In this document: in pieces, positions 1 through 7,192 of the stretch
How positions within the stretch are numbered: the first letter of the stretch is position 1
Layout of the letters: each line of letters starts with the position of its first letter
The notes under the pieces: generated by a model
Told to the model about the DNA's origin: nothing
Databases searched by the model: none
Seen by the model: only the letters and a program-made list of their open reading frames with translations
Program-made: the position numbers and the translations under genes
Source of the DNA: Acetobacteraceae bacterium
GTDB lineage: Bacteria > Pseudomonadota > Alphaproteobacteria > Acetobacterales > Acetobacteraceae
Length of the DNA stretch: 14,611 bases
Direction: 5' to 3'
Assembly (NCBI GenBank): GCA_947476855.1
Contig: CANJSR010000065.1
Location: forward strand, 1 to 14,611

Positions 1-1
1 A

Positions 2-1006
2 GTCACCCGCCTGAAATACGGAGAGATCGACAACATCTTCGCCCGTCTCGGCACGGAAGGCCCGCATCTGTGCTTCGCGGGCCATACCGATGTCGTGCCG
101 GTCGGAGGCGCCAACTGGCGGTTTGATCCGTTCGGCGCGACCGTGCATGACGGCGTGCTGTACGGGCGCGGCGCCTGCGACATGAAGGGGGCAATCGCCG
201 CCTTCGTGGCCGGCGTGGCGCAGCATCTGGCCGATGGAAAGCCCAAGGGCTCGATCAGCTTCCTGATCACGGGGGACGAGGAAGGCCCGGCGGTCGACGG
301 CACCGTCAAGGTGCTGGAATGGATGAAGGCCAACGACCAGATCCCCGATTTCTGCCTGGTCGGCGAGCCGACCTGCCCGGTGACGCTGGGCGACATGGTC
401 AAGATCGGCCGGCGCGGCAGCGTCAACATGAAGATCGAGATCTTCGGCACCCAGGGCCACGTCGCCTATCCGCATCGCGCCGACAATCCGGTCCATCGCC
501 TGATCCGCGCGGTCTCGGCCCTGACGGCGGCCCCCGTCGATGCCGGGACGGACTGGTTCGAACCTTCGTCGCTGCAGATCACCAGCATGGATGTCGGCAA
601 CACGGCGACCAACGTCATCCCCGCCTCGGCCCGCGCGGCACTGAACATCCGGTTCAACGACAAGCATTCCGGCAAGTCGCTGACCGAATGGGTGCGCGCG
701 ACCATTGCCCAGCATGCCGAACGCTTCGACCTCGAATCCTCCACCAGCGGTGAATCCTTCGTCACCAAGCCCGGTCCGCTGGTCGATATCCTGCGCGGCG
801 CGATCGTCGACGCGACGGGGGTGGAGCCGAAGCTGGACACCGGCGGCGGCACGTCCGATGCTCGCTTCATCGCCAATTACTGCCCGGTTGCCGAGTTCGG
901 CCTGGTCGGCGCCACGATGCACCAGACCGACGAAAGGGTCCCGGTCGCCGAGATGCGCGACCTGGCCCGCATCTATCGCGGCGTGATCGCGTCGTTCCTC
1001 GCGTGA
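2..1006 (+). CDS. dapE: Succinyl-diaminopimelate desuccinylase DapE, 5'-truncated by window edge
   Basis: Zinc-dependent M20-family amidohydrolase that hydrolyses N-succinyl-L,L-diaminopimelate to succinate and L,L-diaminopimelate, in the cytosolic lysine and peptidoglycan-precursor pathway. The frame is open from base 2, and 334 codons are visible against a usual ~375-380, so about 40 N-terminal residues lie outside the window. All metal and catalytic signatures are present in order: GHTDVVP (first His and Asp), GRGACDMKG (bridging Asp), GDEEGP (catalytic Glu pair), GEPT (Glu ligand) and, near the end, ATMHQTDE (last His ligand). The dimerisation-domain signature [15 protein letters not shown] closely matches E. 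coli DapE. A GTG at 95 is an internal Val codon in GHTDVVPV, not the start. The gene is followed after 10 bases by two membrane-protein genes, probably co-transcribed. The identification is very secure. Confidence 0.97.
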   Translation, partial: VTRLKYGEIDNIFARLGTEGPHLCFAGHTDVVPVGGANWRFDPFGATVHDGVLYGRGACDMKGAIAAFVAGVAQHLADGKPKGSISFLITGDEEGPAVDGTVKVLEWMKANDQIPDFCLVGEPTCPVTLGDMVKIGRRGSVNMKIEIFGTQGHVAYPHRADNPVHRLIRAVSALTAAPVDAGTDWFEPSSLQITSMDVGNTATNVIPASARAALNIRFNDKHSGKSLTEWVRATIAQHAERFDLESSTSGESFVTKPGPLVDILRGAIVDATGVEPKLDTGGGTSDARFIANYCPVAEFGLVGATMHQTDERVPVAEMRDLARIYRGVIASFLA

Positions 1007-1016
1007 TGCACCCGCC

Positions 1017-1586
1017 ATGAGCGGCCCGCCACCCGAGCCCGATCTGTCCATCGGCAACACGATCCGCGCGATCGTGGGGGTTGCCCTGGGGCGCCCGGCC
1101 GCGCTGCGGCAGTTCGGCGACACGCCGCGGGCTTTCATCACCAGCCTGATCCCGCTGATCGTCGTCCCGCTGCTGAGCAGCCTGATGACGCAGAAGGACC
1201 CGGGCTTCGGGCGCTTCCTGCTGGAGGCTGCGGCCTCGGTCGCGGCCCTGCTGGTGCCGCCGGTGCTGACCCATGCGCTGGCCCGCGCCTGGGGGCGGGA
1301 GGAGGCGTGGCTGCGCTTCGCCACCGCGTTCAATTGGTGCCAGTTCGGCCTGCTGATGGTGGCGATGGTCGGGCTGTTCGTGATCGGCGGGGCCGGCGGG
1401 CGCGACGCCGCTGTCGTCGTCGTCGGGCTGCTCGGCATCTATGCCCTGTGGCTGCATTGGTTCCTGACCCGGCATGGCCTGGGCGTGTCGTCCGGCCGAG
1501 CGATCATGCTGGTGCTGTCGGTGCATGTCGCTACGTCGCTTGTCGTGCTGGTGCCGCGCTTCATCGCCGCCCTGCTGCGTGCATGA
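1017..1586 (+). CDS. Hypothetical integral membrane protein (tandem paralogue A)
   Basis: I do not recognise a named family. The product is 189 residues with about five hydrophobic segments (roughly 40-58, 68-88, 108-126, 131-150 and 161-184) and no signal peptide, so it is probably an inner-membrane protein. Between helices two and three it carries GREEAWLRF then FNWC (residues 93-108), and later ALWLHW (143-148). The next gene has the same pattern at a constant offset of +3, so the two are tandem duplicates that have diverged. The start ATG lies 10 bases after the dapE stop without a clear Shine-Dalgarno, suggesting translational coupling. The stop overlaps the next start as ATGA. A link to lysine or cell-wall synthesis is suggested only by position. 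It could belong to a Yip1-like or other small polytopic family, which I cannot confirm. Confidence 0.85.
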   Translation: MSGPPPEPDLSIGNTIRAIVGVALGRPAALRQFGDTPRAFITSLIPLIVVPLLSSLMTQKDPGFGRFLLEAAASVAALLVPPVLTHALARAWGREEAWLRFATAFNWCQFGLLMVAMVGLFVIGGAGGRDAAVVVVGLLGIYALWLHWFLTRHGLGVSSGRAIMLVLSVHVATSLVVLVPRFIAALLRA

Positions 1587-2149
1587 GCGCGGGTCCCTCG
1601 GTCAGCGGATTGCACGCGGTCGTTCTGCTGGCGCAAGGCCGGACGGACGGCGTCGCGCTGCTGCGCTCGGAGCCGTCCGACGTCACTCGCAGCTTCTTCG
1701 CGATGGCGGTGGCGGTGCCGCCGATCGTCGCGCTGCGTTTCCTGAACTGGGAGAACGGCACGGGCGTGCCCGCCGATGCGGCGCGGATCGTGACGCTCGA
1801 CCTGCTGGTCTATGCCGTCAGTTGGCTGTCCTTCGTGATCATTTCGTCCCGGCTGGCCGACCGGCTGGGGCGGGAGGCGCTGTGGCCGCGGTTCCTGGTC
1901 ACCTACAACTGGTGCAACGTCCTGGCGAACGTGATGGTCCTGGTGGGCACCGTGCCGGGCGTCCTGGGGGCGCCGCCGCTGCTGGACCAGGTGTCCCAGG
2001 TCGTGGTGACGGTCTGGGCGCTGTGGCTGGAGTGGTACGCGGTCCGGCTGACTCTGCGGACGGGGCCGTTGCTGGCGATGTATTTCGTGCTGGTCGACCA
2101 GATGATCGGGGTGGTCTTCACGATCGCGGGGGCGTCCCTGGGACGGTGA
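1583..2149 (+). CDS. Hypothetical integral membrane protein (tandem paralogue B)
   Basis: A 188-residue polytopic membrane protein of unknown function, starting at the ATG that overlaps the previous gene's TGA by four bases, the usual arrangement for coupled translation. Hydrophobic stretches lie near residues 37-55, 68-90, 110-130, 136-153 and 162-184. It repeats the motifs of its neighbour without gaps: GREALWPRF then YNWC (96-111) and ALWLEW (146-151), plus a shared D-x-x-R-x-F near residue 33. The same frame is open upstream to about 1307, but that part lies inside paralogue A and has arginine-rich shadow-frame composition, so the ATGA start is preferred. Two similar subunits made from overlapping genes suggest a heteromeric membrane complex, which is inference. 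The gene ends 77 bases before a lipoprotein gene. Confidence 0.85.
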   Translation: MSAGPSVSGLHAVVLLAQGRTDGVALLRSEPSDVTRSFFAMAVAVPPIVALRFLNWENGTGVPADAARIVTLDLLVYAVSWLSFVIISSRLADRLGREALWPRFLVTYNWCNVLANVMVLVGTVPGVLGAPPLLDQVSQVVVTVWALWLEWYAVRLTLRTGPLLAMYFVLVDQMIGVVFTIAGASLGR

Positions 2150-2226
2150 CGGGCAGGGTTTCGCTTGTTCCGAAACTGGTCCACAAATCCCTGGCAGCAT
2201 CATACGGTCAAAAGGACCATCTACCC

Positions 2227-2691
2227 ATGAAGCAAGGATTTCTCGGTCTGGTGATGGCGGTTGCCATGTCCCTGGGCCTCACCGGCTGTGGCGGCAGCGT
2301 CAAGCTTGGGCCGGAGGCGATCGCCGGCCTGACGCCGGACGCCTCTGTCACCATGCACCAGGTCCAGATCGCCTACCTGGCAAGCGGCGGCGGCGGCACC
2401 GGCACCATCACCTATCGCGGCCGGACCCACGAATTCAACATCGGCGGCCTGGGCGTGGGCGGCATCGGCGCCTCCACCCTTGATGCCGAGGGCGAGGTCT
2501 ACCGCCTGCCCAACCTGGCGGCCTTCCCGGGCGCCTATGCCCAGGGCCGCTATGGCTTCGCGGCCGGCACCGCGAGCGGCGGAGAGCTTTGGATGCAGAA
2601 CGAGGCCGGGGTGATCCTGCGCCTGAAGGCCAAGCGGACCGGCCTGATGCTGTCCCTCGGCGGGGACGCCGTCGTCATTTCGATGCAGTAG
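2227..2691 (+). CDS. Small glycine-rich lipoprotein, function unknown
   Basis: Encodes 154 residues beginning with a lipoprotein signal peptide: MKQ, a hydrophobic core, then LGLTGC with the acylated Cys at 21. Gly, not Asp, follows the Cys, so by the usual Lol rule it should be moved to the outer membrane. The mature part is rich in Gly and beta-type sequence (GGLGVGGIGASTLDAEGEVY) and ends RTGLMLSLGGDAVVISMQ. That ending resembles the tail of DUF1134/EipA-type periplasmic beta-barrel proteins of alphaproteobacteria, but the similarity is recalled and weak. A possible Shine-Dalgarno AAGGA sits at 2212-2216, 10 bases before the ATG. The frame stays open upstream, but that is a shadow of the membrane genes. 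It may have its own promoter in the 77-base gap. A hairpin terminator candidate follows. Confidence 0.82.
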   Translation: MKQGFLGLVMAVAMSLGLTGCGGSVKLGPEAIAGLTPDASVTMHQVQIAYLASGGGGTGTITYRGRTHEFNIGGLGVGGIGASTLDAEGEVYRLPNLAAFPGAYAQGRYGFAAGTASGGELWMQNEAGVILRLKAKRTGLMLSLGGDAVVISMQ

Positions 2692-2701
2692 CAGACCCGC
2701 G

Positions 2702-2728
2702 CGCTGGCTGGAATCAATCCAGCCGGCG
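2702..2728. terminator. Bidirectional hairpin between convergent genes
   Basis: An 11-bp stem with one T/G mismatch (2702-2712 against 2718-2728), centred on GGCTGGA and TCCAGCC with a 5-base loop. It fills the 45-base gap between the lipoprotein stop and the stop of the convergent cytochrome gene. There is no T-tract on either side, so it may act as a hairpin barrier rather than a classic intrinsic terminator. Confidence 0.5.
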
Positions 2729-2736
2729 TGATGGGA

Positions 2737-3480
2737 TCAGCGGGGGCGGTGGTCGGCGGGGACGCCCTCCACCCGTTTCCGCCCAGTGATCATGGCGGAG
2801 ATGACGTTGCTCCGCTTGCGATACTCCACCCAGATCACGCCGCCGACATGGCCGGCCGAACAGATCAGGATGGCGTAGAAGACCCACAGATGCGTGGTGA
2901 CGATCGGGGTGCGGAAGGCACGCATCGCGGCCATGCCCTCCTTGCTGATCTTCGCCGAATTGCGGTCTCCGGGCACGAGCGTGGCGATGTCGACGCCGGG
3001 TGCCGCCACCCAGCGGGCGAAGTAGTCGCCGAAGGGGCCGTGGTACAGATCGGTTCCGGCCAGGATGATCCCGGTTCCCGCCTGCGCCAGCAGCAGGACC
3101 AGCAGCGCCGTCACCATCAGGCTGCCGACAGGGTTCAGCCCGAGATAGGGCGTCGTCATGCCGCTGCCCAGATAGGCGCGGAGTTCACCCAGGAACCCGC
3201 GGCGGAAGGGCAGGACTCGGCCGAGATTGCCATGGCCCTTGTCGAGGAAGCCCCAGGCGATCCGCACGACCAGGTTGATCGCGAAGACATAGCCTGCCCA
3301 TTTGTGGACGATCTTGAAGCTGACGCGTGAGGCGGTCGGCAGCGAGAGTTCGTTCTCGTAGAGGATGCACAGGCCGCTTCCGATCAGGCACAGCAGCGCC
3401 GCGAGGTTGATCCAGTGGAAGGCCCGCACGGGCGCGGGCCAGACGTCGTATTCGTGGCTGTCGATGGTCGTGGTGCTCAT
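2737..3480 (-). CDS. Cytochrome b561-type di-haem membrane protein (HyaC/CybB-like)
   Basis: A 247-residue integral membrane b-type cytochrome, expected to pass electrons between the quinone pool and a periplasmic or cytoplasmic partner. Four likely transmembrane helices lie near residues 20-42, 56-78, 118-142 and 194-217. Candidate haem ligands are H22 (FHWIN), H59 (IVHKWAGY), H197 (TTHLW) and H211 (SAGHVGG), the two-plus-two pattern of the bacterial b561 / Ni-Fe hydrogenase cytochrome b subunit group. The ATG at 3480 is chosen over the upstream in-frame start at 3573 because GGAGAG lies just before it and the MSTTTIDSHEYDVWP N-terminus fits the family; the extension is low-complexity. No hydrogenase, molybdopterin enzyme or cytochrome c gene is adjacent, so the partner is unknown. 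Confidence 0.88.
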   Translation of the reverse strand: MSTTTIDSHEYDVWPAPVRAFHWINLAALLCLIGSGLCILYENELSLPTASRVSFKIVHKWAGYVFAINLVVRIAWGFLDKGHGNLGRVLPFRRGFLGELRAYLGSGMTTPYLGLNPVGSLMVTALLVLLLAQAGTGIILAGTDLYHGPFGDYFARWVAAPGVDIATLVPGDRNSAKISKEGMAAMRAFRTPIVTTHLWVFYAILICSAGHVGGVIWVEYRKRSNVISAMITGRKRVEGVPADHRPR

Positions 3481-3503
3481 GGTGCTCTCCGCTGGCGGCC
3501 TGG

Positions 3504-3517
3504 CCGTTCCTGAACGG
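3504..3517. promoter_or_regulatory. Small inverted repeat upstream of cytochrome b561 gene
   Basis: CCGTTC-CT-GAACGG, a perfect 6-bp inverted repeat, lies 24 bases upstream of the cytochrome start. It could be an operator or a leader hairpin. No convincing -35/-10 pair was found around it, so its role is a guess. Confidence 0.25.
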
Positions 3518-3620
3518 TTCGTGCTGCAAGCATGATGCCAGCAACAATCTGTCGGACGGCGGACGGTATCCATCTGGAGCAGCAGGGTTTTTTCCCGTCT
3601 TAATCCGCTGGGGCCGGCGC

Positions 3621-3664
3621 GTCCGGGGGATTTGCCCCACCCGTACGGGGGATTTCACCCACCG
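3621..3664. repeat. Two-copy 22-bp direct repeat upstream of crotonase gene
   Basis: Two head-to-tail 22-base units (3621-3642 and 3643-3664) share 18 of 22 bases around the core CGGGGGATTT. They lie 70-115 bases before the 3735 start. A partial third similarity, CCGGGATTTGG, occurs near 3680. A spacing of about two helical turns is compatible with a dimeric regulator binding the same DNA face, but this could be simple duplication. Confidence 0.4.
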
Positions 3665-3734
3665 CCGTCTTTGCGTCCGGCCGGGATTTGGCCGAGGCTT
3701 CCCCCGCAAGCCCAGCACAGGGGGGACACAAGCC

Positions 3735-4508
3735 ATGGCCTATGACCATATCCTGACCGAGATCGCGGACGGCGTGGGGATCATCACGCTTAACCGACCC
3801 GACAAGCTGAACGCGATGAACCGGAAGCTGGGGCAGGAACTGCACCAGGAGGTCCGGCGGATGGATGCCGATGACGATATCGGCTGCATCGTGATCACCG
3901 GCGCCGGAGAGCGCGCGTTCTCGGCCGGCGGCGATATCCAGGAACAACTCTCCGACGACGCGAAGTATTCGAACGCTGAACTGGCGTCCCTGCGCGATGA
4001 GCGGCAGGACTATGAGATCGCGACCTCCGCCAAGCCCACGATAGGGATGATGAACGGGCTGGCCTATGGCGGGGCAGCAGTGCTGTCTTCGTCGCTGGAC
4101 ATGCGGATCGGATGCGAGGGGACGCGGTTCCGCTTCCTCGCCGCGGCCTATGGCCGGATCAACAGCACCTGGACCCTGCCTAGTCAGGTCGGCTGGCCGA
4201 TGGCGAAGGAATTGCTGTTCTCGGCCCGGGTGGTCGAGGCGGAGGAGGCCTACCGGATCGGGCTGCTGAACCACCTGGTCCCGCGCGCGCAGCTACGGAC
4301 GAAGACGATGGAGATCGCGCGGATGATCGCGGCGAACCACCGAGGCTCGGTGCTGGGGGTGAAGGCGCTGTTGTTGCGGCAACTGGGCGAGGGGTTGGAG
4401 GCGCAGTGGGCGATCGAGCAGAACTACACGAAGAACGTTCTGCCGGGGGCGCAGGCGAAGGACGCGTTTCCTGAGTTCATCGCACGGAAGGGGTTGAAGG
4501 CGGGGTAG
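3735..4508 (+). CDS. Enoyl-CoA hydratase/isomerase (crotonase) family protein with atypical active site
   Basis: A 257-residue crotonase-fold protein expected to bind acyl-CoA thioesters in the cytosol. The N-terminal ITLNRPDKLNAM, the first oxyanion-hole loop AFSAGGD (61-67) and the second GLAYGG (108-113) are clear, and the C-terminal helices FPEFIARKG are typical. Aligning by eye to rat mitochondrial enoyl-CoA hydratase, the two catalytic glutamates (Glu144 in GGGCEL, Glu164 in GQPE) fall on V116 and A136. The glycine-rich GAGGTQRL stretch becomes NSTWTLPSQVG. The fold and CoA site therefore look intact, but hydration of enoyl-CoA is unlikely by the standard mechanism. Other crotonase activities (isomerase, hydrolase, lyase) or a non-catalytic role remain open. 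The start ATG follows a G-rich stretch at 3720-3725. No beta-oxidation gene is adjacent. Confidence 0.88.
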   Translation: MAYDHILTEIADGVGIITLNRPDKLNAMNRKLGQELHQEVRRMDADDDIGCIVITGAGERAFSAGGDIQEQLSDDAKYSNAELASLRDERQDYEIATSAKPTIGMMNGLAYGGAAVLSSSLDMRIGCEGTRFRFLAAAYGRINSTWTLPSQVGWPMAKELLFSARVVEAEEAYRIGLLNHLVPRAQLRTKTMEIARMIAANHRGSVLGVKALLLRQLGEGLEAQWAIEQNYTKNVLPGAQAKDAFPEFIARKGLKAG

Positions 4509-4577
4509 GTCGGGGACAGGGGCGGGGGCTTCGGAACGGGCAAGGCTGTCTGGGTGGCGGCAGGTTCGTCAGGGGTT

Positions 4578-4610
4578 GGGCAGGGTAGTCAGCGGTGGGG
4601 CAGGGTAGTC
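4578..4610. repeat. Short direct repeat, GGGCAGGGTAGTC twice
   Basis: The 13-mer GGGCAGGGTAGTC occurs at 4578-4590 and 4598-4610, exactly 20 bases apart. It lies immediately outside the larger palindromic element in the gap between the convergent crotonase and hlyC/corC genes. Function unknown; it may mark repeated insertion or slippage. Confidence 0.5.
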
Positions 4611-4619
4611 TGTACAACG

Positions 4620-4770
4620 CTCCCCTCCCCTTGAGGGAGGGGCTGGGGGAGGGGTAAGCCGCCGCACGGACCTCGAAATCACGGGACCCGCTCGGAGAAA
4701 GGGGGGTAACCCCCAGGTCCGTGCCGCGAGCACCCCTCCCCCCAACCCCCTCCCTCAAGGGGAGGGGGAG
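4620..4770. repeat. Large palindromic element made of two REP-like hairpins (BIME/MITE-like)
   Basis: Two G/C-rich hairpins face each other. The left one pairs CCCCTCCC (4622-4629) with GGGAGGGG (4635-4642) across loop CTTGA. The right one pairs CCCCTCCC (4747-4754) with GGGAGGGG (4760-4767) across TCAAG. The left block is the reverse complement of the right block apart from small indels over about 37 bases. An inner pair, GCCGCACGGACCT (4661-4673) and AGGTCCGTGCCGC (4715-4727), extends the symmetry, and GGGGGGTAACCCCC sits near the centre. The whole 150-base block could fold as one cruciform. Its place between convergent genes fits a bidirectional terminator or a non-autonomous mobile repeat. 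No transposase is nearby. Confidence 0.7.
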
Positions 4771-4798
4771 AAGGACCCCCCCCGCGGGAGACTCCCCG

Positions 4799-5701
4799 CT
4801 ACGCCGCGGCCGACTTCTCGCCAGGCGGTGCGTCCTCGGTGATCACCTCGGTCCGGCGCACACGCAGCCGCCGTATGCGCCTCGGGTCGGACTCCAGAAT
4901 CCGGAATTCGTAGCCGGAGGGATGGCTGATCACCTCCCCCCGCGCCGGGACGCGCCCGGCCAGGGTGAACACCAGCCCGCCCACGGTGTCGATATCCGCG
5001 CCGCGCTCGTCCTCGGTCAGGACGCGGCCGACTTTTTCCTCAAAATCCTCGACCGACAGGCGCGCGTTCAGGTCCAGGGAGCCATCCGGCCGCTCGGTCA
5101 CCATCGGCGCCACCACGTCGTCGTGTTCGTCCGAGATATCGCCGGTGATCGTCTCCACCAGATCCTCGATGGTCACCAGGCCGTCGATGCCGCCGTACTC
5201 ATCCACGACCAGCGCCATGTGGACGCGCGCCTGGCGCATCTGCAGCAGCAGTTCCAGCACTGGGGTCTGCGGGGCCACCATCAGGGGCTTGCGGAGAATC
5301 TTCTCGATCGAAAACGCCTCCGGCCGCCCGGAATAGGCGAAGACGTCCTTCACGTGGACCATGCCCATCACGTCGTCCAACTGCTCGGTGTAGACCGGCA
5401 GGCGGGAGTGACCGTCGTTGCGGATCAGCTCGATCGCCTGCGCCAGCGTGACATCGGCGCGCATGGCGACGATGTCGGCGCGCGGGACCATGACGTCGTC
5501 GGCCATGGTTTCGCGCAGGCGCAGCACATTGGCGATCAGCGCGCGTTCATGCCGGTCGAGGCCGGGCTGTTCATCCGGGTTCTGGCTGGACGCGGCTTCC
5601 TGCACCAGGTCGGCGATCGAATCGCGGACCGAATGCTCCGTCTGCCGCCGGCCAAGAAGCTGGCTTAATCGGCCGAGGAGATTGGGTTTGGTGCCACTCA
5701 T
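4799..5701 (-). CDS. Hemolysin-family CBS/CorC-domain protein (HlyC/CorC/YbeX-like)
   Basis: A 300-residue soluble protein of the YbeX/CorC/TlyC group. A CBS pair spans about residues 65-125 and 135-190, with the signatures [26 protein letters not shown] and [21 protein letters not shown]-terminal CorC_HlyC domain follows at about 205-285 ([19 protein letters not shown]). The N-terminal DUF21 membrane domain of larger relatives is absent, as in E. coli YbeX. The group has been linked to Mg2+/Co2+ efflux and, with ybeY, to ribosome metabolism; the exact function is unsettled. It is the last gene of the miaB-phoH-ybeY-hlyC/corC operon, and its ATG overlaps the ybeY TGA by four bases. Apolipoprotein N-acyltransferase (lnt), the usual next gene in alphaproteobacteria, is not present downstream. 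Confidence 0.93.
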   Translation of the reverse strand: MSGTKPNLLGRLSQLLGRRQTEHSVRDSIADLVQEAASSQNPDEQPGLDRHERALIANVLRLRETMADDVMVPRADIVAMRADVTLAQAIELIRNDGHSRLPVYTEQLDDVMGMVHVKDVFAYSGRPEAFSIEKILRKPLMVAPQTPVLELLLQMRQARVHMALVVDEYGGIDGLVTIEDLVETITGDISDEHDDVVAPMVTERPDGSLDLNARLSVEDFEEKVGRVLTEDERGADIDTVGGLVFTLAGRVPARGEVISHPSGYEFRILESDPRRIRRLRVRRTEVITEDAPPGEKSAAA

Positions 5702-6153
5702 GCGCGTTTCCAGGGGTTCGGTACACCGATGCGGTGCAGGATGCGGGCCTCCAGCATTTCCATGCGGCGGGCGTCGCCGGGATGTTCGTGATCCATGCCG
5801 CGCAGATGCAGCGCGCCATGCACGACCAGGTGGGCGAGGTGATGGGCGGGACGGCGCGCCATGGCGGCGGCCTCGCGACGGATCACACCCAAGGCGAGGA
5901 TCAGTTCCGCCGCCGGTTGTTCATACGTCAGGATGTTCGTTGGCTTGTCGCGGCCGCGATGGCGGGCGTTCAGGCGCCGCACCATCCGATCATCGGCCAG
6001 CACGATATCCGCGCTGACCCCCGCCGCGGCGGCGGCGCGTTCCACGATCGCCCGGGCGCGCGGCACGAACCGGCGCCAGGCCGGTTCAGCGATGATGACG
6101 TTGACGTCTCCGTGGATCCCCGCTTGCGCGGGGCTACTACTGTCCGGTTCCAT
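5698..6153 (-). CDS. ybeY: Endoribonuclease YbeY, rRNA maturation factor
   Basis: A 151-residue zinc metalloprotein of the UPF0054 family, acting in 16S rRNA 3'-end maturation and late 70S quality control. The catalytic zinc motif is complete: H112, H116 and H122 in [11 protein letters not shown]. The [12 protein letters not shown] stretch is the other family hallmark. The start is set at the ATG at 6153, which overlaps the end of phoH by 17 bases. No ATG or GTG lies between there and the conserved domain except deep inside it, and the next upstream start would add 24 residues overlapping phoH. Residues about 5-15 ([11 protein letters not shown]) are encoded by a palindromic intergenic-type repeat (see 6118-6133), so this N-terminal tail is probably acquired and unstructured. 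A four-base overlap couples it to the downstream hlyC/corC-like gene. Confidence 0.93.
   Translation of the reverse strand: MEPDSSSPAQAGIHGDVNVIIAEPAWRRFVPRARAIVERAAAAAGVSADIVLADDRMVRRLNARHRGRDKPTNILTYEQPAAELILALGVIRREAAAMARRPAHHLAHLVVHGALHLRGMDHEHPGDARRMEMLEARILHRIGVPNPWKRA
6118..6133. repeat. REP-like hairpin inside the ybeY start region
   Basis: CCCCGC-TTGC-GCGGGG, a perfect 6-bp stem with a 4-base loop, flanked by TGGAT. On the minus strand it reads CCCCGCGCAAGCGGGGATCC, a type of hairpin I recall as widespread between genes in GC-rich proteobacteria. It lies just after the phoH stop (6137-6139) and within the first 16 codons of ybeY, so it is translated. Confidence 0.6.
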
Positions 6154-7192
6154 GTCTCTGCTCTTGTCCCCGACCGGCCTCGCGACGTTTGTCGCCGACG
6201 GCCAGGGCCCGTTGATCATAGGCATCGACGATGCGCGCCACCAGGGGGTGGCGCACTACGTCACGATTGTCGAAGCGGACGACGCGGATGCCCTGCACGC
6301 CCTCCACCGTATCCAACGCATCGCGCAGGCCGGAGGTAACCCCCGACGGCAGATCGACCTGGGTCAGATCGCCGGTGATGACCATACGCGTTCCTTCGCC
6401 CATGCGGGTCAGGAACATCTTCATCTGCATCGCCGTCGTGTTCTGCGCCTCATCCAATATCGCGAAGCAGTGGGCGAGCGTGCGTCCGCGCATGAAGGCG
6501 AGTGGCGCGACTTCGATCTCGCCGTTCGTCATGCGGCGGATGACCTGGTCCGCCGGCATCATATCGTGCAGCGCGTCATACAGCGGACGGAGGTAGGGAT
6601 CGACCTTTTCCTTCAGGTCGCCGGGCAGGAAGCCGAGGCGTTCGCCGGCTTCGACAGCCGGGCGGGACAGGACGATGCGGTCCACCTTGCCGGCCTGGAG
6701 CATGGCGACGGCCTGCGCCACGGCCAGGTAGGTCTTTCCGGTGCCGGCGGGGCCGACGCCGAACACCATCTCACTGCTGGTCAGGGCTTCCATGTAGCCG
6801 ACCTGGCCCGGGCTGCGCGGGCCGACCGCGCCGCGGCGGGTGCGGATCGCCGGCATGTCCGACAGGGGCAAACGCGGATCGGTTTCCGGTTCGGCCATGC
6901 GGATGGCGGACTCGACTTCGCCGCGCCCCACGCTTTCGCCGCGTTCCAGCTTGCGCCACAGGTCCTGCAGGATGCCCTGCGCGGCGTCGACCCGCGCCGT
7001 GTCGCCGGTGATCGCCACCCGGTTGCCCCGACAGGACAACCGCACGCCCATCGCTTGCTCGATCCGCACCAGATGCCGGTCGTGATCGCCCAGCAGCAGG
7101 GGCAACAACAGATTGTCGCCAAATTGGAGGGTGACGGACTTGCCGCCGGACGCTTCGGACGTGGTTGCCACCTGGCTGGCGGTGTGGGTCAA
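6137..7192 (-). CDS. phoH: PhoH-like ATPase (YbeZ type)
   Basis: A 351-residue cytosolic P-loop ATPase of the PhoH/YbeZ family, thought to work with YbeY in RNA metabolism. Walker A is GPAGTGKT at 147-154 and Walker B is FAILDEAQ at about 243-250, followed by the family motif [11 protein letters not shown] at 272-282. The N-terminal ~110 residues form the usual KH-like/PhoH N-domain. The first codon is TTG at 7192, whose last two bases begin the miaB stop (TTGA overlap). It has an AGGAG Shine-Dalgarno about 11 bases upstream inside miaB. A GTG at 7171 is the only other nearby candidate and would remove seven residues. The C-terminal tail after AYDQRALA is charged and probably disordered. The stop is a tandem TAG TAG. 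Confidence 0.95.
   Translation of the reverse strand: MTHTASQVATTSEASGGKSVTLQFGDNLLLPLLLGDHDRHLVRIEQAMGVRLSCRGNRVAITGDTARVDAAQGILQDLWRKLERGESVGRGEVESAIRMAEPETDPRLPLSDMPAIRTRRGAVGPRSPGQVGYMEALTSSEMVFGVGPAGTGKTYLAVAQAVAMLQAGKVDRIVLSRPAVEAGERLGFLPGDLKEKVDPYLRPLYDALHDMMPADQVIRRMTNGEIEVAPLAFMRGRTLAHCFAILDEAQNTTAMQMKMFLTRMGEGTRMVITGDLTQVDLPSGVTSGLRDALDTVEGVQGIRVVRFDNRDVVRHPLVARIVDAYDQRALAVGDKRREAGRGQEQRHGTGQ

Noticed and set aside
1307..1582. Upstream extension of membrane paralogue B
   Set aside because: It overlaps paralogue A in another frame and has Arg-rich non-conserved sequence; the ATGA overlap start at 1583 aligns with paralogue A.
3481..3573. Longer N-terminus for the cytochrome b561-like protein
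   Set aside because: The added 31 residues lack conservation and contain the inverted repeat; a better ribosome-binding site precedes the ATG at 3480.
4509..4798. A tRNA or structured RNA gene in the convergent gap
   Set aside because: No acceptor/anticodon arm pattern; the structure is explained by the nested palindromic repeat.
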